A stretch of 64,000 bases of DNA from the NCBI RefSeq assembly GCF_021228795.1, contig NZ_CP089309.1, positions 2,232,001-2,296,000 of the forward strand, read 5' to 3'. A program made the translations under genes and the position numbers. The notes beneath the pieces were generated by a model that saw only the letters and a program-made list of their open reading frames with translations, was not told where the DNA came from and ran no database searches. This DNA is from Thiocapsa bogorovii. GTDB taxonomy: Bacteria; Pseudomonadota; Gammaproteobacteria; Chromatiales; Chromatiaceae. Below, piece by piece: positions 45,908 through 58,039 of the stretch; position 1 is the first letter of the stretch; every line of letters begins with the position of its first letter.

Positions 45908-47166
45908 CCGGGTTGAGGTTGCTCGGTGCGCCTGAGACCACCGAGATGGGCTTGGCGACGGGCGTGCTCGCGGAAGGGGAAGAATCCGCGGGTGGCACCG
46001 GGCCACAGACTGCTGTCCCAGGTCCGGCGAGATCGGACGAGCGCGATGCCGTGGTTGGCGAGTCGCGCGTCGAGCTGCTCGAGCCGCTCCCGCCATCGGC
46101 CGACCGGTGTTTCGAGCGTGACGACTCGGCGCACTGCGAGGTCGCGCGCCCATGCCTCGGTCGCGGCCAGCCAATCGGTCTCGTCCAGTGCGTGTGACAG
46201 CACCGCGAAATGCGCCTCGGCTCGTGAGAGGGCATCGCCAATCGCGCCGCGCGAAAAATCGACGACCGGAGGAGCGAAGTCGAGGTCCTTCCCGAGCGTC
46301 TCATCCCAGCCTCCGGCGACGCCTTGAAACCTCCGCATCGACAGTTGCGAGACCTCCGGGGCGAGATCCTCCGGCGTCAGAAGCAGCCCGCTCGGAAGGT
46401 CCGTCTCCAACTCGACCGACGCCGGGAGCAAACGGGGTTTGAGGTCCAGCGGCGGTTCGGTCAGGGGCGGGGCCTGCTCGTCGAGCTCACCTTTGGGGTC
46501 GAAGCGCCCATCGGTGTAGCGGGCGATGTTCTCCGCACGGGCCAGGTAGTGCTTGCCCCGCGTGTGCAACCCCGCGACCCAGCGCCAAGAGAGGGTATTG
46601 GAGGCTGGATCACCGTCCAGGAGGTGACGCAGGAAGAAGGCGGCACCGAGCGTCCAGGGCAGACGTAGGGTGAAGATCCAGATACTCGCGAACCACATTC
46701 GGGCGTGGTTGTGCAGGTAACCCGTCTCGATGAGCTCCCGCGCCCAGGCATCGAAGCAGGCCATCCCACTCCGGCCGGCGATCGCCTCGGCATAGCGGAT
46801 CGACGACGCCCCCGCGAGTCCGTCGCGGTCGCGCCGGAGCTGGTCGAGATAACGATCCCAGACGTGCGGGCGAAGCTCGAGCCAGCCTTTCCAATAAGTC
46901 CGCCACAGCACCTCGGAAACGAAGGTGTCGACCGACTCCCGGGGATGGGCATCCAGAACCGCGGCGACCGCCTCGCGCTCCAGGATCAGACGGTGCCGCA
47001 GGTAAGGCGAGAGCCGCGAGACCCGATCGTGAGGCGGGACGGCCCGATTGCGCTCGCGGGCGTAGTTCGCGGCATGCGGGACAAACGACGCCAAACGCGC
47101 AAGGCCGACCGACCGAGTCGGGGCGTCGGCCAGCGGGGCATGGCCGGGACAACCAGCTCGTCGCAT
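45904..47166 (-). CDS. FAD-binding photolyase-like protein lacking the antenna domain
   Basis: 420 aa. It carries the helical FAD-binding half of photolyases (SRLSPYLRHRLILEREAV, SEVLWRTYWKGWLELRP, ARELIETGYLHNHARMWFAS, NTLSWRWVAGLHTRGKHYLA), but no N-terminal alpha/beta antenna domain. The C-terminal 170 residues are unlike photolyases. GGAGA precedes the ATG by 7 nt. First gene of a three-gene operon with ATGA junctions. Confidence 0.9.
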   Translation of the reverse strand: MRRAGCPGHAPLADAPTRSVGLARLASFVPHAANYARERNRAVPPHDRVSRLSPYLRHRLILEREAVAAVLDAHPRESVDTFVSEVLWRTYWKGWLELRPHVWDRYLDQLRRDRDGLAGASSIRYAEAIAGRSGMACFDAWARELIETGYLHNHARMWFASIWIFTLRLPWTLGAAFFLRHLLDGDPASNTLSWRWVAGLHTRGKHYLARAENIARYTDGRFDPKGELDEQAPPLTEPPLDLKPRLLPASVELETDLPSGLLLTPEDLAPEVSQLSMRRFQGVAGGWDETLGKDLDFAPPVVDFSRGAIGDALSRAEAHFAVLSHALDETDWLAATEAWARDLAVRRVVTLETPVGRWRERLEQLDARLANHGIALVRSRRTWDSSLWPGATRGFFPFREHARRQAHLGGLRRTEQPQPG

Positions 47167-47234
47167 CGGTTTCTCCGTCGTGTTCGGAGAACAAGAGATG
47201 GACGACGTCGGACGCTTTTCAACCCGGAGGCGGT

Positions 47235-47777
47235 TTAGTGCACGGTCACCTTGATCGGCTCTCGCCGCCTTGATTTGTCCTTCGGAAGCTCGACACGCAG
47301 GACGCCGTGCTTGTAGCTCGCCTTGGCCTTGCCGCTCTCGACCTCGTCGGGTAAGGGGATGGCGCGCTCGAAGTGGCCGTAGGCGCATTCGGTGACGTGG
47401 TAACGGCCTTTGGACTCTTCGCGCTCGACCCGCTTCTCGCCGCGGACAACCAGGTAGCCGTCCATCACCTGAAGTTCGAAGTCGTCCTTGTCCATGCCGG
47501 GGGCCTCGAGACGCACGACGATCTTGTCCTCGTCATCCGAGACCTCTGCAGCCAGGACGCCCCAACCGCCGCTCGGAAGGGTCGTGCCCCACGCCGGAGC
47601 CCGGAAGCCGCTCCACAGGTCGAGGCTCCGCCCCCCGCGCTCGCGGATCGGTCTCGCACCCTTGTGCGTGAAGCGGGTCACCGCCCCGGCGGCTTGATCG
47701 TAGAGTCGCTCCCAGCCGTCGCGGACATGGTCCCACGCCCGTGTGATGTCCTGTCCAATCTGTTGAAGTGTCGACAT
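47235..47777 (-). CDS. Small heat-shock protein, Hsp20 family (third of three)
   Basis: 180 aa. The alpha-crystallin domain covers about 75-180 (VVRLEAPGMDKDDFELQVMD, GYLVVRGEKRVEREES, YKHGVLRVELPKDKSRRR); the first 70 residues are a variable helical arm. It holds unfolding proteins in the cytoplasm. GGAGGG precedes the ATG. The stop TAA begins a sequence resembling the left arm of the palindromic element (CTAAACCGCC). Confidence 0.93.
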   Translation of the reverse strand: MSTLQQIGQDITRAWDHVRDGWERLYDQAAGAVTRFTHKGARPIRERGGRSLDLWSGFRAPAWGTTLPSGGWGVLAAEVSDDEDKIVVRLEAPGMDKDDFELQVMDGYLVVRGEKRVEREESKGRYHVTECAYGHFERAIPLPDEVESGKAKASYKHGVLRVELPKDKSRRREPIKVTVH

Positions 47778-47920
47778 GCTGCCCTCCGCAAATCAGGACC
47801 CCGGCGCACGAACCCTTCCGGTATCCGCCGCATGGACCGGACATCGGTCTCGGGCGCCGGGATCTTAGGGATCGTCGGGCGCGCAGCGGCCGTGGCTGCG
47901 GCGCCTCTCGCTTCGTCCCC

Positions 47921-48316
47921 TCAACCCACGTTGACTTGGATCTTACGGGGTTGAAGCTCGGCGCGTTTCGGCACCTTCAGGGTCAGAACGCCGCCCTGCA
48001 TCTGCGCATCGATTTGGTCTGCCTGGAGCTCTCGGCTCAGCGTGAAGCTGCGGCGGAACCGGGTGGTGCGCAGGTCGGCATAGAGGGCCTCCATCTCGCT
48101 TGGCATCTCGATCGCCGCCTCGCCCTCGATCAAAAGGGTGTCCTTATCCACCTGGACGGAGAGCCGCTCGCGCGAAACGCCCGGCAGATCGGCCACCAAG
48201 GTGATCCCGGCGGCGTCTTCGTAGATGTCCACCGGCGGCAGCAACGCCGCCTCTTCGGCACGCGCGGCCTGCATCTCGCTCTGCTCTCGTGCCTGCATAC
48301 CTGTGTTCTCGCTCAT
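47921..48316 (-). CDS. Small heat-shock protein, Hsp20 family (second of three)
   Basis: 131 aa. Alpha-crystallin domain: PPVDIYEDAAGITLVADLPG, LLIEGEAAIE, FRRSFTLSRELQADQIDAQ and GGVLTLKVPKRAELQPRKI. A short Met/Gln-rich N-terminal arm precedes it. The ATG follows GAGGACTTTCACC. Middle gene of the sHsp cluster, probably a hetero-oligomer partner. Confidence 0.94.
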   Translation of the reverse strand: MSENTGMQAREQSEMQAARAEEAALLPPVDIYEDAAGITLVADLPGVSRERLSVQVDKDTLLIEGEAAIEMPSEMEALYADLRTTRFRRSFTLSRELQADQIDAQMQGGVLTLKVPKRAELQPRKIQVNVG

Positions 48317-48405
48317 GGTGAAAGTCCTCGCTGATTTCGTTTCGTTTGCGGTGCGGCCACAGTCAGTGTTGTGCCCGGGACCGGTGCAAGCAGGGCCGGT
48401 GCGGC

Positions 48406-48849
48406 CTATTTGACCTCGATGCGGCGCGGCTTGACCTCTTCGCGTCGCTCGATGGTCACTTGCAGCACGCCGTCGCGATAATTGGCCTGAACCTTTTCCG
48501 GATCGACGTCTTCGGGCAACGTAATCACGCGCCGAAAGGCGCCGTCGAACCGCTCATTCCGGTAGAGCTGGACATCGTCCGGCAGCGTCGCCTTGCGCTC
48601 GCCGGAGAGTGTCAACAGGTTCTGCTGGAGCGAGATGTCGAGACCCTTCGGATCGACGCCTGCCGCAAACACATAGACATCAACCCGACTCGGTGATGCC
48701 CCGATGTTGATCGCGGGGAAGGTTCCCGCCGCAACAGAGCGGATCCCCGACATCCCCGACCGGGCGCCGAAGGCGGCGTCCATCTCATCGCGCATCCGCT
48801 CGAGTTGATTGAACAGGTCCGTATCGAAGCCTCTGAGATACCCCCACAT
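48406..48849 (-). CDS. Small heat-shock protein, Hsp20 family (first of three)
   Basis: 147 aa from the ATG with GAGGAGG 7 nt upstream (MWGYLRGFDTDLFNQLERM). Alpha-crystallin domain: PSRVDVYVFAAGVDPKGLDI, TLSGERKATL, FDGAFRRVITLPEDVDPEKV and YRDGVLQVTIERREEVKPRR. It resembles HspA/IbpA-type bacterial sHsps. It is the first gene behind the putative sigma54 promoter at 48935-48951. Confidence 0.94.
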   Translation of the reverse strand: MWGYLRGFDTDLFNQLERMRDEMDAAFGARSGMSGIRSVAAGTFPAINIGASPSRVDVYVFAAGVDPKGLDISLQQNLLTLSGERKATLPDDVQLYRNERFDGAFRRVITLPEDVDPEKVQANYRDGVLQVTIERREEVKPRRIEVK

Positions 48850-48934
48850 GACATGCCTCCTCTCGATGTTTCGGGGTTGAAGACGCGACACGCGACGGTA
48901 TCGCCGCAGTCGCACCAATCACTCGATGGATCCG

Positions 48935-48951
48935 ATGCATTTGGCACGCCA
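48935..48951 (-). promoter_or_regulatory. Putative sigma54 promoter of the small heat-shock genes
   Basis: On the minus strand the sequence TGGCGTGCCAAATGCAT gives GG-N10-GC, the invariant -24/-12 spacing, with TGGC matching the -24 box and TGC the -12 box. A start about 12 nt downstream would leave a leader of roughly 75 nt. A sigma54-dependent activator gene lies directly upstream, which supports the call. Confidence 0.5.
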
Positions 48952-48984
48952 GTCAACAGACGTTTGTTTTTAAGGGATATCGGA

Positions 48985-49019
48985 CGGCTCGCGAGCCGGG
49001 AGAGCGGTCAGTCTGACCG
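48985..49019. promoter_or_regulatory. Possible enhancer sites upstream of the sigma54 promoter
   Basis: Two palindromes, CGGCTCGCGAGCCG (48985-48998) and CGGTCA-GTC-TGACCG (49005-49019), lie 35-70 bp upstream of the -24 box. A third, CCGGCC/GGCCGG, is near 49034-49050. Dyad sites at this position are typical for dimeric NtrC-type activators. Ownership by the adjacent regulator is inferred. Confidence 0.4.
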
Positions 49020-49126
49020 GTTCAGGGGCCACAAGGCCGGCCAGAATGGCCGGGGCGGACAACCAGCCGGCGCATCGAGATCAGACCACAGCAAGCAACA
49101 ACGATGGCGATGACATGGAGGCAGAG

Positions 49127-50503
<1,377 letters not shown>

Positions 50504-51460
50504 CCGGGGATCTCCGGTTGCTCCAACGGAAGAATCAAGGTCACCCGCACCCCGCCTTCGGCCCGATTCTCGATCCGGATTCGGCCGTGGTGCGCCTCGA
50601 CGATGCGCCGCACGATGGAAAGCCCGAGTCCGGTCCCATCGACCTTAGTCGTAAAGAAGGGCACGAAGACCTGTGCCAGGTCATCCGGCTCGATGCCGCA
50701 CCCGCGGTCCTCGACCCGAATCCTCAGACCCTCGCGGATCGCCGCGGCCTCGACCCGGATGACCCCGGATCCCTGGCCGCTCTGGGCCGCATTGACGAGC
50801 AGATTCAACAGGGCATCGCGAATCGCACCGCTCTGCAGCGCGGGACGCGGAAGGCCCTCGCCGATCGCCAGCTCGATCTCCAGACCATGGCGCCTGACAA
50901 CCGGCTCGGCCAGCCGAGCCGCATCCCGGATCAAGGCATCGAGATCCGCAGGCCCGTAATGCTCGTCTCGGTGCCGGGTCAGATCCAGAAAGCCGGAGAG
51001 CTTTTGGTTCAGGGCGACGATGTCCCGATCGAGCTCGGCCGCGATCTCCGCAACCTGATCCGGCGACACGAGCAGGGCCTTGGCGTTGGCACGCAGCGCC
51101 ATGAGCGGGTTGCGCAGGTCGTGGACAAGCTCGGCGGCGATCTCGGTCAGAGAGGCACGCCGATAGATCTCTTGAACATGTCCCTCCGCGCGACGGCTCT
51201 CCCGAACCGCAACGCGTGCGATCGCGAACGCGATCAGAATGACGCATGCGCCGACCGAGAACGCGAGCAGCAGCGCCGCCTTGGTCGACCCAATGGTCCC
51301 ATCTGTCGCGGTCGCCGGGGCATCGAGCCAAAGCATCGTCCCGACCGCCAGAAGGAGATAGACGATCGAGAGAACCGCGAAGGGCAGGATCAAGAGGCGC
51401 GATGTCGGGGCGGCGGAGCGGATCATCCGGTGTCACCGAGACATCATGGGCATCGTTGGA

Positions 51461-51548
51461 TTGAAACCGCGTCCGGAGTGCAGTGCATCGTTTTCATCTC
51501 GTATCAGGCTCAAGGATTTTTCCGATCTTTGTGGGGACGCGGGCTAAA
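51461..51548. repeat. Palindromic intergenic element, degenerate copy G
   Basis: TTGAAACCGCGTCC (51461-51474) faces GGACGCGGGCTAAA (51535-51548), the same ends and length as the other copies with several changes. It lies upstream of the histidine kinase gene, in a decayed region. Confidence 0.55.
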
Positions 51549-52318
51549 GATTGAACATCGATTCCTACCTTCAACGGCTCGAGCGCCGAGAGTTGTCGGA
51601 GCCGGCGCGGCCAAACCAATCCGACAAACGACCCATACCGCAAGAGGCTTGGTGTTGGTGCCAAGAACGCTAGTGAATGAGAACGACAAGATCATGAGCC
51701 GAAGAGCGATGCCTCCGAGTGTGTCTGAGCACAGACCCCGTGCGCGTCTTCGGACCCTCGTCCTTTCTCTCGTGGTTTATCCTATCCGGGTTGCTCCTGA
51801 CAAGCGCTCGGGCCATTCATCGAGGGCGCCGCGGGTGGCAAGACCCGCCATCGCGGCGGGCGTCTGATCCAATCCGCACCGCTCTACACGGTGATCGGCA
51901 ACCGCGCGTTCATGGGGCGGTCGCCTCCCGGCCTGGGTCTCGCCGAGGAATCCAGCCCAACTGTGCCGCGCCAGGCCGCAGAGACGGGCTTCATAGGCGG
52001 GGCGGGCGGATCAATCCGAACGGCTGGGTGAAGACAAACCGCGCGACCTATACTGTGGCGGAGAGCGTCGCCGGTGCCTTGAGCCGAGGCGAGACAGAGC
52101 CCTCGGGAGCGGATGCTGAAGAGCGTGCTGGCGATCGACAACGATCAGAGCTGCGTGACGCCTTCGACCTTGCGTTGGCGGGAATGAGAATTCATGTCGG
52201 GAACGCGATCGACGGGGAGGCGGGTATCAACAGCGCGCGACGTTGCCCGCCGGATGAGATCCGTCTCGACATCTGCGGTCATTTCGGCATTTCGGCCGAG
52301 TCGAGCTGAGGAAGAAGG
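51549..52318. other. Long non-coding or decayed region
   Basis: About 770 bp without a convincing gene. A signal-peptide-like stretch (FLSWFILSGLLLTSARA, near 51764) breaks off after a few codons. An open frame ending at 52309 (about 90 codons from a GTG near 52029; ATYTVAESVAGALSRG) has plausible composition but no recognised family. Probably remnants of lost genes. Confidence 0.35.
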
Positions 52319-53111
52319 ATGAGCGGCGCCGACCGGCCTGAGCCGTCACCACTGACCAAGCTGTACCGCGTCTATTTCGCGCGCGCCAATCTGGGCTTTG
52401 CGCTGACATCCCCTCAGAAGGGTTGGCTGCACGTCAATCCCCACTTTTGCGAGATGCTCGGATACAGCGCGGAGGAGCTCAAGCAAGTCACCTGGGCCGA
52501 CCTGACCCACCCCGACGACCTTCAGGCGGATGTCTCCCAGTTCGCTCGACGGCGAGATCGAGTCCTACGAGCTCGACAAGCGATTCATCCGAAAAGACGG
52601 CCGCGTTGTTCCGACCCACCTGACCGTCGCTTGCGAGCGCGACCCGGAGGGCCGGCTCGATGTCGCGCTCCCGACCCTGACCGATCTGAGCGATCGTCAC
52701 GCCACGGTCGAGGCACTCAAGTTGAGCGAGGAACGCTTCCAACTGCTGATCAACGCCCGTGACGCGTTCTCCGGGTCCCTACGCCGCGAGATCGAGATCC
52801 GCGGCGGAGACCTGCCCGGGCTGGTCCGGGTCGAAATCGCCGACTCGGGTCCAGGCGTTCCCGCGGATCTGAAGACGGCAATCTTCGATCCCTTCTTCAG
52901 CACCGAGCCGCCGGGCAAGGGGACTGGACTCGGGTTACCGAAATCGTTGAGCATCGTCGACAGTCTGGGAGGCCGGTTGGAGCTGCGCGACACCGATGGC
53001 GCAGGCACGGTGTTTCGGATCACCCTGCCCTCGGCCCCGGACGAAGACGAACCGGAAGCGGTACACCCCGAGAACACCGACGCCTCGGTGCGGAGCAGAC
53101 AAGCTCGGTAG
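52319..53111 (+). pseudogene. Remnant of a PAS-domain sensor histidine kinase
   Basis: The first frame from ATG 52319 carries a PAS domain (FARANLGFALTSPQKGWLHV, MLGYSAEELKQVTW, LTHPDDLQADV). Near 52535 one base shifts the frame to LDGEIESYELDKRFIRKDG, which completes the PAS. After LSEERFQLLINA the sequence jumps to the end of a HATPase domain (VRVEIADSGPGVPADLK, IFDPFFSTEPPGKGTGLGL). HisKA and N-box are missing, so one frameshift and one large internal deletion are implied. Confidence 0.75.
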
Positions 53112-53168
53112 GGCCACTTGATCGCTCATCAAGGCCGCCCGGTCGGCTGCAAGGTGACGCGCAGCCGA

Positions 53169-54119
53169 TCAGATTAGGGTCACCGGGGATACGAAACCCT
53201 GCGGCTTGATCGCCAACACGGCGATTCGCGAGCCTTGCAGCACATCTTCCGCAGTCGTGCCGATAAACACCCCGGCCTCCCGGGGGCGACCGATCGTCCC
53301 CATCACGATCAGGTCACTGCTCAATGCGTCGGCGTGCGCCAACACCTGTTCCGCCGCATGACCCTTGGCGAAATGGACCCGGCCGTCGCCAATACCGAGA
53401 CCGTAATCGGCGACCAAGGCGCCGAGTGCCTCGGCATGATGACGCTCGATATGCCTCAACGCATCGGCAAACCCGCTGCCCGCGCCGGCAGCCGAAGCAC
53501 CCGGCCACTCCTCGGCGGCCGTGAACTGCCACGCGTGCACCACATTGAGTTGGGCACCATCACGTCTCGCGAGAGCGGTCGCCTGCTCCATGATCGCCTG
53601 ATTCAGAGGCCGGGCATCGATAGCCACCGGATCGACCGCAGCGAGGATCGAGCGGTAGGTCGGACCAGCCTCGGCACCGCGCTCTTTGGACTCGCGGTGG
53701 ATCCACACCGGGCAGGGGCATTTTCGCAGCAGGTGCATATCGACGCTTCCGAACAGGCCAGCTCCTACGCCCGTACGCGGCCGAACCGGTTTGATCAAGA
53801 GGTCGTAATCGTTTTGCAGGACCGCGCGAATGACCTCGACGAAGGGGTTGCCGATCGGCGTGCGCACATGCGGAAGCAGGTCGCCGGCCCACTCCGACGC
53901 GAGTCGGGTCAGGGCGGCGTCGCGTTGCTCGCTCTGCTGTACCTCGTCGGCCAGACCGTAGCGCTTGATCAGATCCGCCGCCAAGCCGGATTCCGGCGTG
54001 ACGTCGATCAGCGTCAGACGGGCTTGATTCTGCCGGGCCAGATCGATCGCCCGCATCAAGGTCGAGTTCGGGCCGAAGTCGCCGTCGGCGAAATAGAGGA
54101 TATTCTTCACGTCCTGCAT
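53169..54119 (-). CDS. Tandem universal stress protein (UspA-type)
   Basis: 316 aa from MQDVKNILYFADGD. Two Usp domains: residues 1-145 (ending LRKCPCPVWIHR) and about 155-310, the latter with the ATP-site pattern IVMGTIGRPREAGVFIGTTAE and VLQGSRIAVLAIKP. UspE-like arrangement. Role in stress endurance is by family. Confidence 0.9.
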   Translation of the reverse strand: MQDVKNILYFADGDFGPNSTLMRAIDLARQNQARLTLIDVTPESGLAADLIKRYGLADEVQQSEQRDAALTRLASEWAGDLLPHVRTPIGNPFVEVIRAVLQNDYDLLIKPVRPRTGVGAGLFGSVDMHLLRKCPCPVWIHRESKERGAEAGPTYRSILAAVDPVAIDARPLNQAIMEQATALARRDGAQLNVVHAWQFTAAEEWPGASAAGAGSGFADALRHIERHHAEALGALVADYGLGIGDGRVHFAKGHAAEQVLAHADALSSDLIVMGTIGRPREAGVFIGTTAEDVLQGSRIAVLAIKPQGFVSPVTLI

Positions 54120-54160
54120 CGTTGCCTCGCTGCCGACGGTCGCTCGATGGCGCCGTATGG

Positions 54161-54433
54161 CTAGGTTGATCGCGTGGAGAGCCGGTAGGCAGTAGAGGGA
54201 TGCGGCACGCATGCGCTCGATACCAGCGCGGATCCAACGTATCGAGCGCCGGGATACCCAAGAAAAGTCGATGCATCGCGCGGGACGCCGCCGTGGTCCT
54301 TGCGCGCGGCGTCCCTGCCGCCGGCTGCGGTCACCGCGTAGCCCGTCGCCCCGGCCGCGCAGATAATCTTGGTGATGTCCTTAAGTAGAACCTTCTCAGT
54401 GATGAGCGCAAACTTTGGCGCTTTCTGCGCCAT
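54161..54433 (-). pseudogene. SbtB-like PII protein, 5' remnant
   Basis: The first 40-45 residues (MAQKAPKFALITEKVLLKDI, ICAAGATGYAVTAAGGR) match the start of the PII-like proteins encoded with SbtA bicarbonate transporters; a ribosome site GAGAGG precedes the ATG. After that the frame loses all similarity and the T-loop and C-terminus are missing, so it is truncated or frameshifted. It lies just downstream of an SbtA tail. Confidence 0.65.
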
Positions 54434-54554
54434 GATGCATTACCTCTCGCCGTCTGCCGGCGTTGTCTTGTCGAAAAGCCCGACCTCATGATGCCTCGCC
54501 CCGAGGCGACGAGACATCCCCGGGACCGCAAGCCGCGGGCCCGGCCGGCGGGAT

Positions 54555-54643
54555 TTAGACCCCGCATACCGCTTGGGCCAAACCGATATAGAGCGGGATG
54601 CCGATCGCGATGGCGACAGGCGTACCGACGCTCGTCGATGCAC
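54555..54643 (-). pseudogene. 3' remnant of an SbtA-like bicarbonate transporter gene
   Basis: The minus-strand frame encodes TPVAIAIGIPLYIGLAQAV and stops at TAA 54555-54557. This pattern (NxxIGIPLYLxLA) is the C-terminus of SbtA sodium/bicarbonate symporters. An in-frame stop lies directly upstream, so only about 28 codons remain. Short match; identification rests partly on the adjacent SbtB-like gene. Confidence 0.5.
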
Positions 54644-54867
54644 CGATTTAAGCTGACGGATTGGCGCTCGGGATACCGGCGCGCAAGTTCGGCAGCCCTG
54701 AGATATCGGATCTTGTCAGTTGCCGGCCGATGCCGGCCACCCGAGGATCGGTCTGGCCGAAAATCGAAGGGCGAGCAGCTAGTACCCCGTTCGGCCTTAA
54801 TCTACGTGTTCACCGAGGCGAGAAACGATCAACTCGCTCAAGGGCATTGCTACAGCGGAGAGACAAC
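54644..54867. other. Spacer between sbtA remnant and groEL terminator
   Basis: No coding region or clear signal. Presumably what is left after deletion of most of sbtA. Confidence 0.4.
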
Positions 54868-54906
54868 AAAAAACCCCGCCCGATCATCGATCGGGCGGGG
54901 TTTTTT
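54868..54906 (-). terminator. Rho-independent terminator of groESL
   Basis: A 12-bp perfect stem CCCCGCCCGATC (54874-54885) with GATCGGGCGGGG (54889-54900) and a 3-nt loop, flanked by A6 on one side and T6 on the other. It therefore works on both strands; 26 bp after the groEL stop. Confidence 0.95.
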
Positions 54907-54932
54907 CTGCAACTGGACGCAGACGGACGGGC

Positions 54933-56663
<1,731 letters not shown>

Positions 56664-56709
56664 TCACGGGTGGCGTGGATGCGGGCTTCCCGGAGGGAAG
56701 CGCTCGGCA

Positions 56710-57000
56710 TCAGCCCTCGATGACGCCCATGATGTCTTCTTCGCGCATCACCAGAAACTCTTTGCCGTCGAGCTTCACCTCGGTGCCGGAATACTTGCCG
56801 AACAGGACGCGGTCACCGACTTTCACATCCAGCGGGCGGCTCTCGCCGTTGTCGAGGATCTTGCCCTTGCCGACGGCGATAATCTCGCCCTGAATCGGCT
56901 TCTCGGTGGCGGAGTCCGGGATCACGATGCCGCCGGCGGTCGTGCGCTCTTCTTCCATGCGACGGACAACGACGCGGTCGTGCAGGGGACGAATATTCAT
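56710..57000 (-). CDS. groES: 10-kDa co-chaperonin GroES
   Basis: 96 aa from [23 protein letters not shown] lies upstream. Mobile loop [14 protein letters not shown] and C-terminal [15 protein letters not shown] are typical. Caps the GroEL cavity. Operon leader contains a perfect CIRCE. Confidence 0.99.
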   Translation of the reverse strand: MNIRPLHDRVVVRRMEEERTTAGGIVIPDSATEKPIQGEIIAVGKGKILDNGESRPLDVKVGDRVLFGKYSGTEVKLDGKEFLVMREEDIMGVIEG

Positions 57001-57067
57001 GTGGTGGTCTCCTCGTGCGGTTGACGGGTTCGGAGTGCGGGTGAGCAGTCCGTTTCGGCCCGCTCTG

Positions 57068-57094
57068 TTAGCACTCATCTCAAACGAGTGCTAA
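57068..57094. promoter_or_regulatory. CIRCE operator (HrcA binding site)
   Basis: A perfect inverted repeat TTAGCACTC-N9-GAGTGCTAA in the groESL leader, 67 bp before the groES start. HrcA binds it and represses groESL until heat shock. Confidence 0.97.
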
Positions 57095-57121
57095 TAGTAG
57101 AGCCTTATCCTCGTCTGTCAA
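57094..57121 (-). promoter_or_regulatory. Sigma70 promoter of groESL
   Basis: On the minus strand, -35 TTGACA (57121-57116), 16-bp spacer and -10 TACTAT (57099-57094). The -10 box abuts and shares one base with CIRCE, so HrcA binding would cover the transcription start. Confidence 0.8.
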
Positions 57122-57143
57122 GCGTCGGAGGGTTCGACCTGCC

Positions 57144-57566
57144 TCAATCTTCGCGACGGTAGTCGCCTTCGATGACCCTCGGCCCCTCTTCGGCTCCGGG
57201 GGGCGCACCGGGTCGGACCGGGATGACCCGAACGTAGCGCCCGACGATCCAATGCCGCAGGGGCGGGACGAGCAACAAAAACCCGATCGTATCGGTCAGA
57301 AAGCCGGGAAGGAGCAGAAAGAGTCCGGCAACGAGGAGCAGCGCGCCATCCAAGACCTCCAATGCCGGGACCTCGCCGCGATCGGTCATCTCGCGCACGC
57401 GCATGAGCAAGCCGAAACCTTGGTGGCGAACCAGCCAGATCCCGACGACGGCGGTGAGGATGGCCAGGGCGATCGTCGGAAACGCCCCGATTTCGGACCC
57501 GACCCGGATCATGACGTAGATCTCGATCATCGGAATTCCGATGACCAGCAGAAGCAAAAAAGGCAC
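57144..57566 (-). CDS. fxsA: FxsA family membrane protein
   Basis: 140 aa from a GTG with GGGAGA 9 nt upstream. Hydrophobic segments LLLLVIGIPMIEIYVMI, FPTIALAILTAVVGIWLV and VAGLFLLLPGFLTDTIGFLL are followed by PPLRHWIVGRY. FxsA is known for relieving phage T7 exclusion by F plasmid; its normal role is unclear. Divergent from cutA, 143 bp apart. Confidence 0.93.
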   Translation of the reverse strand: MPFLLLLVIGIPMIEIYVMIRVGSEIGAFPTIALAILTAVVGIWLVRHQGFGLLMRVREMTDRGEVPALEVLDGALLLVAGLFLLLPGFLTDTIGFLLLVPPLRHWIVGRYVRVIPVRPGAPPGAEEGPRVIEGDYRRED

Positions 57567-57709
57567 GATAATGGTCTCCCGAAGTGGTCGGTCGGTCCGC
57601 GCTCGGTCGGCCGAGATCCCTTAAACCGACAAACATTGTGGTAGAAGAAGGTTGACCCGTTGCAGGATAGTGGAACCCCAACCCTTATGAAACGCCGCCG
57701 AACCACCGC

Positions 57710-58039
57710 ATGACGGCAGACCACCGCCTGATCTTCTGCACCTGCCCCGACGATACCTCGGCCGGACGCATCGCCGAGGCATTGGTCGACGAGCGCCTTG
57801 CCGCCTGCGCCAATCTGCTGCCGGGCATCACCTCGATTTATCGCTGGGAGGGTCAGATCCAACGCGATCCCGAGGTCTTGCTCCTGATCAAGACCACGAC
57901 CGAGCGCGTCGGCGCATTGACCGAGCGCCTGCGCGCATTGCATCCCTACGAGATTCCGGAAATCATCGCGGTCCCCGTCACCGAGGGACTCCCCGACTAT
58001 CTGAGCTGGGTAACGACATGCACCGACCACAACGACTGA
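57710..58039 (+). CDS. cutA: Divalent-cation tolerance protein CutA
   Basis: 109 aa. IFCTCPDDTSAGRIAEALVD, CANLLPGITSIYRWEGQIQ, LLLIKTT and LHPYEIPEIIAVPV are typical of this trimeric ferredoxin-like protein. Overlaps the start of dsbD by 22 bp; cutA-dsbD is a common gammaproteobacterial order. Confidence 0.96.
   Translation: MTADHRLIFCTCPDDTSAGRIAEALVDERLAACANLLPGITSIYRWEGQIQRDPEVLLLIKTTTERVGALTERLRALHPYEIPEIIAVPVTEGLPDYLSWVTTCTDHND

Noticed and set aside
47221-47237. Full copy of the palindromic element after the third hsp20 gene
   Set aside because: Only the left-arm-like sequence is present (CTAAACCGCC on the minus strand); no matching right arm was found 80-90 bp away.
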